Below are positions 56,575 to 64,000 of a DNA stretch of 64,000 bases, one piece after another (the stretch's first letter is position 1; each line of letters starts with the position of its first letter). The notes below the pieces were generated by a model. The model was not told the origin of the DNA, did no database searches, and saw nothing but the letters and a program-made list of their open reading frames with translations. Origin of the DNA: Bombyx mori (lineage: Eukaryota; Arthropoda; Insecta; Lepidoptera; Bombycidae); assembly GCF_030269925.1 (NCBI RefSeq), contig NC_085108.1, positions 7,068,001 through 7,132,000 of the forward strand, in the 5' to 3' direction. The position numbers and the translations under genes are program-made.

Positions 56575-56640
56575 CGTCCCGCCTCTTTCTGTCGGGAAGA
56601 TCACGCATGCCGGTTTGAGGGTCACCCCAAAATCGCCTGA
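56575..56640 (+). repeat. Diverged family A fragment
   Basis: CCGTCCCGCCTCTTTCTGTC and CGCATGCCGGTTTGAGGGT. Confidence 0.4.
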
Positions 56641-56744
56641 AGCGGTTTTTTACAAATGAAAGGTCATCTCTTTTCGCTCTATCCGCCGATTCAATGACCA
56701 TCGTTGTTACTGTATAGGTCTGAATTTACTAACATTCGTCTCGT

Positions 56745-56972
56745 GAATCTGCACCGGTAGGTACCACCACCCTGCCTATTTCTGCCGTGAAGCAATAATG
56801 CGTTTAGGCTTGAAGCGTGGGGCAGCCGTTTACTGTAAAAACTAAGATCTTAGAACTATTATCTCAAGGTAGGCGGCGGCATTTACGTTGTAGATGGGTT
56901 TATGGGCTACGGTAACCACTAAACATCAGGTGGGCCGTGAGCTCGTCCACCCATCTAACCAATAAAAAAAAT
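56745..56972 (+). repeat. Family A copy
   Basis: GTGAATCTGCACCGGTAGGT to CTAACCAATAAAAAAAATT. Confidence 0.8.
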
Positions 56973-57055
56973 TAAAATTGTAATGTCGGTTTCTGTCAAG
57001 CGTCCGGATTGCCTAATTTTGTTGTCTTTTAGGTTTAGCTGGTGTTAGCTAGCTG

Positions 57056-57263
57056 GTGTTAGGTGTTAAGTGGTTACTGGAGTCCATAGACATCTACAAC
57101 GTAAATGCGCCACCCACCTTGAGATATAGGTTCTAAGATCTCAGTATAGTTACAACGGCTACCCCGCCCTTCAAATCGAAACGCATTATTGCTCCACGGC
57201 AGAAATAGGCAGGATAGTGGTACCTACCCGCGCGGACTCACAAGAGGTCCTACCACCAGTAAT
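57056..57263 (-). repeat. Family A copy without T-tract end
   Basis: GTGTTAGGTGTTAAGTGGTT to CCTACCACCAGTAATTCAG. Confidence 0.8.
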
Positions 57264-57536
57264 TCAGTGCGCCGCCTAGGGCACCGGTGACCTACATGTC
57301 AGTTAAAGGGTATAATAATATCTAATCGACCTCATGCCTCAAGGCGGGTCACGGTATTCATACGGTGACGTCTGCGTCTATGGCAAATGTTATGTGAAAC
57401 GTGTACCACTCATTAAGTATGCCGCATCATTGAATGGCGCATACGAATAAATATTAACAATGTTCGACGACCTACTAATGTCATTTTAGTCGTTCTGATG
57501 GACGGTGTCATACATAAACTAACAATTAATTTAAAC

Positions 57537-57962
57537 TAGAGGTCCCGCAGTTGTCGAAATTCGACTATAATTAATTGGAATTGTAAGTTTGCACGCTATT
57601 ATGATTGTATTTTATACTCTATAATCACAAATTTCGCCAAGACTACACTATAAAAAATATTAACAAAGACAAACAATATTTAATCTATTCTCAATTTGAC
57701 CACAGACGTCAAGAACAAAAATTTGACAATAAATAGTATGCATGCGTGTGTGCGTCAAATACATGGTATGCAGTGTGTGTAATGTTTTCTTTATTGATTT
57801 AATATATCTTTTATGCATTATTTAAAAAAAAAATTAGCATTGTGCACAACTTCTCTATATTCTCTATAAGTGTGGAAAATTTCATACTCCTCAGTTCGCG
57901 CAATTTTCGTAAAAAGGGATACAAAGTTTTTGCTTCACGTATTAATATATAGATAAACTCGC
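57537..57962 (+). repeat. Family K (RTE-like retroposon), uninterrupted copy
   Basis: CTAGAGGTCCCGCAGTTGTCG to CACGTATTAATATATAGAT. Reference for the split copy at 63105. 57963-58590 is very AT-rich with a CCATA run at 58405-58430. Confidence 0.65.
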
Positions 57963-58590
57963 ATTTCGGTTTTTTTTTTATTTATAATAATATCCCTCCC
58001 TTTTTTTTGCAGTGTATTAAATCTGTTTAAGATGCATCCACTCTGAGAGTGAGAGTCTAAAAATCTTGTAGTGTACAACGTGAGTCTCATATTATGAAGA
58101 TATATCGGCTGTATATTATATAATTTATCTATTTAATTTACTTCAGATTTTGCATCCATATTCCATTAATTAACTATAACATTTCATATAGAATATCACA
58201 ATTAGATAAAAATAATATCTACAAAATCGGAATAAAATAAAAATAATAAAAACAAAAAATAATAATATTTTTTCCCTATTTTTTAGTTGGATTTTCTATA
58301 AAGGCGTATTTTGTTTTTTTAAACTATTATTTATTTTTCATTTTTTAGTCGAATTTAATTTTTTTAGTTTTTTTTTTTTATATTGAATTGTCATAAGCCA
58401 AATACCATACCAAACCATACCATACCAGCCGTATACCAAATTTCGAGTTAATTCGACATTTTGAAGGGGGTCAAAATCATGTTCAAAGATTCCGGTACAT
58501 ACTAACATATAATACATACGTCTGAAGCTAATAGAAGCGTATTAAAAATGAATGTCAAAACTAACTTAACCTAAAACTTGGTTTGGATCC

Positions 58591-58793
58591 AGAGTGCTCA
58601 ACATGCACACGTGTCCAGTGTTGCGTTATTGGGCAGTCCAGATCCATTCGCGAGACGAACAGTCGTGGATACCTTTTGCGGCTGACCCGCACGCGGCGTA
58701 TAAGGCAAGTAATTTACCAGTGATTGCTGCAAAGCTATCTATTTGCGCATCCGCAAACATCCCCGACGCACCGCAATGACGTGGCAGCCACGT
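58591..58793. other. Short GC-richer unassigned segment
   Basis: Contains a 61-codon plus-strand frame (58594-58779) with no recognisable motif, and the 15-base palindrome-like ACGTGGCAGCCACGT at 58779-58793 next to the foldback element. Confidence 0.2.
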
Positions 58794-58794
58794 C

Positions 58795-58971
58795 AGTGTG
58801 CTTAGTGCGAGTTTCTTAACACTCTCGATAGCGTAAAAGTTAGGCCAATTTTTAATGCAGTTGAAACAGCGCCCCTAGCGGCAAAGGTACCCAAACGATC
58901 CCATTCCATACAAATATGAGCTTACTTTTACGCTATCGAGAACGTTAAAAAACTCGCACTAAGCACACAGA
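58795..58971. mobile_element. Family E foldback element, copy 5
   Basis: AGTGTGCTTAGTGCGAGTTT against CTCGCACTAAGCACACAG; well preserved. Confidence 0.8.
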
Positions 58972-59173
58972 GCTCTGAAATCGTTATTATATTGGACACG
59001 CAGGGTATTGTAGGATTTCTTGGTATACTTAACCCATAGGCTGTACGTGTAGAAAGACTGGCAGTATACTCTGAAAAGAGTAACTTTCACTTCTGCAGTA
59101 GGTACACCGCGCGAACTATTACCCCTGAATAACAAAGCCCTGCACTCCCTGTCCTACATCGTCTGCAAGCGTC

Positions 59174-60050
59174 TCAGTTGACCCAGTGACCCAGATACAT
59201 GAATTGCAATACTTGCTTAAGGACACTGCCGCTGAGTGTGACTGATGGGACAGTTTCATAGGTCTTTCTGCTTGATTTTAATAGCATTAGTTCGCTTTTA
59301 ACGGCATTATATCTGAGCCCATGTTCCTTTGCATAACGCTCGCATATCCTAACCTGCTTTCTGAGAGCCCTGATCGATGGGCTCAGCAACACCATATCGT
59401 CTTCATAACTGATGTTATTCACAAACGCATCATCAATGAAACAGCCGACACTGACATTGTTGTGTCCACGACTTAGGCATAAATTAAAAAGGCTTGGCGA
59501 TGGCAAGCCACCTCGCCTTATCCCACAATCCAGCCTATACATATCCGATTGCGACCCCGACCACTCACAAAGTTGCTCTGATTACCATACCAGTATTTCA
59601 AGAGAGAGACAAACTCATGATGCAAGTCTGTATCATTCGACAACTTATCCCACAACCTGTCATACGCCACCAGATCAAACGCTTTAGATAAGTTTAAAAG
59701 CAGGCGTCTCTGTCTGTGTAGTATTGGACGGTATGCTTGAGATTCCTATTTCCGCCTATTTCCGCCGTGAAGCAGTAATGCGTTTCGGTTCGAGGGGTGG
59801 GGTAGCCGTCGTAACTATAATGAGACCTTAGAACTTATATCTCGAGGTGGGTGGCGCATTTACGTTGTAGATGTCTATGGGCTCCAGTAACCACTTAACA
59901 TCAGGTGGGCTGTGAGCTCGTCCATCCATCTAAGCAATAAAAAATATATTCAGTATAGCCGTTTCAGTCAAGAGTCCATCCAGGTCGAAAGCCAAACTGG
60001 GCATTGTGCCATATTAACCGTGCGCCTCCAAGCCTTTTACCCGGTTAGGC
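59174..60050 (-). pseudogene. LINE reverse transcriptase split by a family A SINE
   Basis: Reading on the minus strand: HNAQFGFRPGWTLD (about 60020), the SINE, then LLLNLSKAFDLVAYDRLWDK (motif A), GGLPSPSLFNLCL, ISYEDDMVLLSPS (catalytic DD, YADD changed to YEDD) and KEHGLRYNAVKSELMLL. A frameshift or stop lies near 59540. Clade uncertain. Confidence 0.75.
59741..59945 (+). repeat. Family A SINE nested in the reverse transcriptase
   Basis: TCCTATTTCCGCCTATTTCC to TAAGCAATAAAAAATATA; 5'-truncated. Confidence 0.8.
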
Positions 60051-60197
60051 GAGGGTTAGATCAGAGTCTAACCGGGTAACTTAAATCCCCCCTTTTGCCT
60101 TTCAATTCCCTGCCTATCTTGAAACACGTTCTTAGACCGTGGTACTAACATCTGTGGCTTCCAAATCTACTGCTATTTTGTTTATCCAAAGTCATGT

Positions 60198-60330
60198 TGT
60201 CCCTGCCTATTCGCTGGTATTCTAAGAGGCTAGTCTAGCTTCGCGCTGTCAGCTGAGCTCACGGGCTAAACCTAAGAGAACTTGCTAACACTAGCCCCTA
60301 GTAAGAGCAGTACTCCGCAGAATCTGAAAT
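60198..60330 (-). repeat. Family B variant copy
   Basis: CCCTGCCTATTCGCTGGTAT to ACTCCGCAGAATCTGAAAT. Confidence 0.65.
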
Positions 60331-60331
60331 G

Positions 60332-60613
60332 TGATTGATAAATAAATAAATAAATAAATATTTACTAACAATCACGCCACGTTAACTGGTCCCGTGATAA
60401 GTTCGTAAAGAACTTGTGTTACAGGTATCAGATAACGGATATAAATGTATTTTTTTTTATTATACACATACATAATAATATATTTAATATACATCCATAA
60501 CCCTGAAAAAGACATTTATATTTATCATACAAATATCTTCCCTTGGCGGGATTCGAACCCGCGACCCCCTTGTGTAGTGACCATGTCACTTACCACTACA
60601 CCAGACGGCCGTT
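60332..60613 (-). repeat. Family N tRNA-derived SINE, intact copy
   Basis: (AAAT)n tail at 60332-60362, body CAATCACGCCACGTTAACTG, and head with GGCGGGATTCGAACCCGCGA (B box) and CACTACACCAGACGGCCGT (A box). 60614-61011 shows nothing but a short (TG)n at 60836. Confidence 0.75.
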
Positions 60614-61011
60614 TAAATATCTGTATGTACCTAGTTACAATTCGTTTTGTTAACGTGACGTCATTGCGTTATTGTTGTATAAGGGTTTGGAGGATTCAAT
60701 TAATTGTAAGTCACGTGTACAAATTGCGTGCCCATAAGGAAAACAATAGAGAAGCTTTACGTAAGTTCAATTTGTATTTCACTTCACATTTCAAAGTTTG
60801 TTTTTTATTTATGGTATTTAAATTGAGCTGGGCATGTGTGTGTGTATAATGAGTAAGTTCTTTTTTTTAAAAGCTACATGGTTAGGCGGGCTTTTGGCTC
60901 GTCGTGTATTAGATTAATAGAGCTGAGATATAGTTATCGATCGTGTCTAAGGAAACTATTGTAAGATGCCAGTCACCGTTTGCCGTTCAAGGGTTCGGTG
61001 ACACACACAGT

Positions 61012-61255
61012 TATTGGTGGTAGGACCTCTAGAGTCCGCGCGGGTAGGTACCACCGCCCTGCCTATTTCTGCCGTGAAGCATTAATGCGTTTCGGTCTGA
61101 AGGGTGGGACAGCCGTTGTAACTATACTGAGACCTTAGAACTATATCTCAAGGTGTGTGGCGCATTTACGTTGTAGAGGTCTATGGGCTCCAGTAACTAC
61201 TTAACACCAGGTGGGCTGTGAGCTCGTCCACACATCTAAGCAATAAAAATATAAA
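61012..61255 (+). repeat. Family A copy
   Basis: ATTGGTGGTAGGACCTCTAG to AAGCAATAAAAATATAAAA. Confidence 0.85.
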
Positions 61256-61525
61256 AAGTTTTAGACCAAAGTCGTTTATGAACTTAATAACACACGATAA
61301 TACCGATTAAATATTTCTACATTAAAACACATTTATTGGTCACGTTCTGCATAATGACGTCAACGCGGAATGGATGGTTTCATGCATGAACGCTCTCACT
61401 ATTAATGTGTTCCAGTTTAAATGCTGACATATGCTTAACGCAAACAATGATATGTGCGCGTGTCTCATTTATAACTGGTTTGGTTTAATAGTTATATACT
61501 GGTTGTAGGAGAATTATGGATTATT

Positions 61526-61947
61526 TTTATTGCAGAGATGGGTGACCCATCTGGTGTCAAGTGGTTACCGGAGCCCATAGACATATATAACGTAAATGCG
61601 CCACCCACCTTGAGATATAGGTTCTAAGGTCTCAGTATAGTTACAGAGGCTGCCCCGCCCTTCAAACCGAAACGCATTACTGCTTCACAGTAGAAATAGG
61701 CAGGGTGGTGGTACCTACCCGTGCGGACTCATGAGAGGTCCTACCACCAGTAATAACGCAAATTAAAATTTTGCGGGTTTGATTTTTATTACACGATGTT
61801 ATTCCTTCACCGTGGAAGTCAATCGTGAACATTTGTTGAGTACGTATTTCATTAGAAAAATTGGTACCCGCATGCGGGATTCGAACACCGGTGCATCGCT
61901 ACATACGAATGCACCGGACGTCTTATCCTTTAGGCCACGACGACTTC
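61526..61947 (-). repeat. Full-length family A SINE with tRNA-like head
   Basis: TTATTTTTATTGCAGAGATG, body, linker, and head ending TCCTTTAGGCCACGACGACTT. B-box-like CGGGATTCGAACACCGG is visible. Confidence 0.85.
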
Positions 61948-61949
61948 AA

Positions 61950-62195
61950 TTTTTTTTATTGCAGAGATGGGTGGACGAGCTCACAGCCCACCTGGTGTTA
62001 AGTGGTTACCGGAGCCCATAGGCATATATAACGTAAATGCGCTACCCACTTTGAGATATAAGTTCTAAGGTCTCAAGTATAGTTATAACGGCTGCCCCGC
62101 CCTTCAAACCGAAACTCATTACTGCTTCACGGCAGAAATAAGCAGGATGGTTGTACCTACCCGTGCGGACTCATGAGAGGTCCTACCACCATTAA
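61950..62195 (-). repeat. Family A copy in tandem with the preceding one
   Basis: ATTTTTTTTATTGCAGAGATG to CCTACCACCATTAAATAT. Shares the rare TTGCAGAGATG start with 61526. Confidence 0.85.
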
Positions 62196-62553
62196 ATATA
62201 TAAATATGCCTTCGACAAATTTGCTGGGAAACGAAAGGGCTTGTTTTGTCCCTTTCCCGCAAAGTGAGTGTTGGCGTAGTATTTTTACGTTTCACATGAA
62301 TACTGACGTCATTGTGCAATGTAGTCCTCACAATAATTGTTTTTCCAAGTAGGGTTTATTTTTGTTTTCATTAATCGACGACCAATACAATATCGATCAA
62401 CTCTAGCCAACTTTATTAATACGATCGGGGACTGCAGCATAGGCTAACTGTGCATATGATATCGAGGGATATTTTTCCCAATTTTAAACTTTAAAGTAAA
62501 GTAAAGCTGCGAAAATTTCACTTAAAACAAATCGCCTTTCAACTCTCAATCTA

Positions 62554-62808
62554 TCTCTACTAATATATATTATAAATCTACAGTGGTTTTTACGGATGTT
62601 CCGTTATAACTACTGAACCGTGCATCCGATTGACTTGAAACTTGATATCCATGTAGAAAATACATGTACTTAATGGATAGGCTAATATATATATGAGTGT
62701 TGAACTCCCTACACCGGTTGCGGGGGCGTTAATGATGAGAATCTTTGTGGGCGTGAGAAATAATAATGTTAATTTTAAATAGGCCGCAAAGCGGACGGGT
62801 ACAGCTAG
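62554..62808 (+). mobile_element. Non-autonomous Helitron, 255 bp
   Basis: Starts TCTCTACTAATATATATTAT after an A (62553). It ends with the hairpin CCGCAAAGCGG, then ACGGGTACAGCTAG, followed by T (62809). TC start, 3' hairpin, CTAG end and A|T insertion site are all Helitron hallmarks. Confidence 0.8.
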
Positions 62809-62855
62809 TATATACTAAAAATCCTTTCACTAAACTGTACTATTCGTAATACATA

Positions 62856-63011
62856 CAGTGTGCTTAGTGCGAGTTATTTAACGTTCTCGATGGCGATGGC
62901 GTTAAAATATTTCATACGTTTGCCGCTAGGGGCGCTGTTCCAACTGCATACAAAATTTGAGTTAACTTTTACGGTAACGAGAACGTTAAAAAACTCGCAC
63001 TAAGCACACAG
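62856..63011. mobile_element. Family E foldback element, copy 6
   Basis: CAGTGTGCTTAGTGCGAGTT against CTCGCACTAAGCACACAG, 47 bases after the Helitron. Confidence 0.8.
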
Positions 63012-63104
63012 ATAATATAGTAAGTAATACGAGTCTGTTGAGTTTTCACGCCTAAACCTGTCAATCGATTTTTACGATATTTGGTACAAAATTAAATTGA
63101 ACTA

Positions 63105-63685
63105 GTGGTCCCGCAGTAGTCGAAATTCGGCTATAATTAATTGGAATTGTAAGTTTGTACACTATTATGATTGTATTTTATAGTTTTATAATCACTTCTA
63201 TAATCACTAAAAAAATATTAACAAAAACAAATAATATTTAATCTCAATTTGACAACAGACGTCAAGAACAAAAGTTTAACAATAAATAGTATGCATGCTT
63301 GTGTGCGTCAGATACATGGTATGCAGTGTGTGTAATGTTTTCTTTATTGATTTAATGTATCTTTTATGCATTATTTTAAAAAAAAAATTAGCATTATGCA
63401 CTTCTTCTCTATATTTTTTTTTTTTTTTATTGCTTAGATAGGTGGACGAGCTCACAGCCCACCTGGTGTTAAGTGGTTACTGGAGCCCATAGACATCCAC
63501 AACGTAAATGCGCCACCCACCTTGAGATACAAGTTCTAAGGTCTCAAGTATAGTTACAACGGCTGCCCCACCCTTCAAACCGATATATATTCTCTATAAG
63601 TGTGGAAAGTTTCATACTCCTCCGTCCGCGCAATTTTCGTAAAAAGGGATACAAAGTTTTTGCTTCACGTATTAATATATAGATG
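63105..63685 (+). repeat. Family K copy split by a family A SINE
   Basis: ACTAGTGGTCCCGCAGTAGTC to CACGTATTAATATATAGAT; the SINE occupies 63415-63584. Confidence 0.7.
63415..63584 (-). repeat. Family A SINE nested in family K
   Basis: Poly-T, TTGCTTAGATAGGTGGACG to CCACCCTTCAAACCG. ATAT at both borders fits a short target duplication; the uninterrupted site is at 57865-57870. Confidence 0.85.
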
Positions 63686-63734
63686 CTAGGAAAGAGCATA
63701 AGCTACCTTTAGTTTTACTACTAATCAGCACAAC

Positions 63735-63741
63735 TATAAAA
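63735..63741 (+). promoter_or_regulatory. TATA box upstream of the 63815 exon
   Basis: TATAAAA followed by TTAGTATT about 28 bases further on, which is close to the insect initiator spacing. The predicted leader would be about 50 nt. Confidence 0.4.
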
Positions 63742-63814
63742 GTGATTTCGACGCGGGTGAAGTTAGTATTCATTAAATAAAAAAATACCGCAAAAAAGTT
63801 TTGCAATAATAAAA

Positions 63815-63896
63815 ATGTCGAAAGGCGGTATCTTAAAAGGCGAAACAAAACAAAGCGTGAAGAAGCGGCATTCTCTGATTTCGACAAAGAGCGAAT
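63815..63896 (+). CDS. Likely first coding exon of an unrecognised gene
   Basis: ATG in good context (AAAAATGTC) starts MSKGGILKGETKQSVKKRHS..., 27 codons plus one base, and ends at the consensus donor T|GTAAGT. Read-through hits a stop two codons later. The exon is preceded by a TATA box and initiator-like motif at the proper distance. The peptide is basic and not recognised; the rest of the gene lies beyond the window. Confidence 0.5.
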
Positions 63897-63975
63897 GTAA
63901 GTAATTGTAACATTTAAAAAAATCAGGAGAGTTCGTGTTAGTTCAGTGGTCCATTGATAGATGGCACTGTTTTCT

Positions 63976-64000
63976 CCGGTCACCGTCCTCGTCGAACCTG
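63976..64000 (+). repeat. Start of a family B/D copy, cut by the window end
   Basis: CCGGTCACCGTCCTCGTCG matches 45080 and 46380. Confidence 0.55.

Noticed and set aside
60535..60613. tRNA gene on the minus strand
   Set aside because: A and B boxes are present, but the segment is the head of a SINE (family N) that recurs at 46061-46152 with the same downstream body; a cloverleaf is not maintained.
60445..60849. 134-codon plus-strand frame as a gene
   Set aside because: Mostly antisense to the family N SINE; low-complexity start and no recognisable motif.
1..64000. CRISPR array, prophage or bacterial operon
   Set aside because: No direct-repeat and spacer pattern, no ribosome binding sites or operon-like gene packing; split genes and SINEs show an animal nuclear genome.

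Overview
The window looks like nuclear DNA of a moth, most likely the silkworm Bombyx (mori or mandarina). It is AT-rich. The genes are split into short exons with GT-AG introns. Roughly half of the DNA consists of interspersed repeats typical of silkworm: dozens of copies of a tRNA-derived SINE, a second SINE-like tail family of the Bm1 type, 5'-truncated CR1/jockey/RTE/R1-like LINE pieces, small inverted-repeat elements and a Helitron. The species call rests on recognising these repeats, not on a search. Repeat family letters (A to P) used below are my own labels.

Genes. (1) 16011-26896, plus strand: the 3' part of an unrecognised five-exon gene whose exons join in frame and end at a stop and a polyA signal; an extra upstream exon is possible at 15198-15258. 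(2) 20376-21725, minus strand: a complete, intronless DEF8-like (C1 plus Rubicon-homology zinc-binding) gene lying inside the third intron between the recognised exons of gene 1, in antisense. (3) 32739-40248, minus strand: a complete seven-exon gene for a 583-residue MIF4G-like protein with a polar, charged C-terminal tail. (4) 42928-43168, plus strand: the first coding exon of an unrecognised gene, divergent from gene 3. (5) 63815-63896, plus strand: a likely first coding exon preceded by a TATA box, running out of the window. No rRNA gene, functional tRNA gene or CRISPR array is visible.

Layout. 1-16000 is repeat-dominated intergenic or intronic DNA with nested SINEs, a 400-bp solo LTR with an intact-looking core promoter (11901-12300) and a 182-bp inverted-repeat element (7568-7749). 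16000-27000 holds genes 1 and 2, with SINEs crowding several exon borders. 27000-32700 is repeats plus unassigned AT-rich DNA downstream of gene 3. 32700-43200 holds genes 3 and 4. 43200-63700 is mainly dead retrotransposons, including two reverse-transcriptase regions broken by frameshifts or a SINE, two inverted CR1 copies, and a Helitron.

The genes show no sign of forming a pathway. DEF8 relatives act at lysosomes and MIF4G proteins in translation or mRNA handling. The most interesting signals are structural: inverted SINEs tightly flanking one exon of gene 3, a gene nested in antisense inside an intron, a repeat hairpin with matched changes in both arms, several nested insertions that can be dated against empty copies in the same window, and a foldback element family often sitting beside truncated LINE ends.
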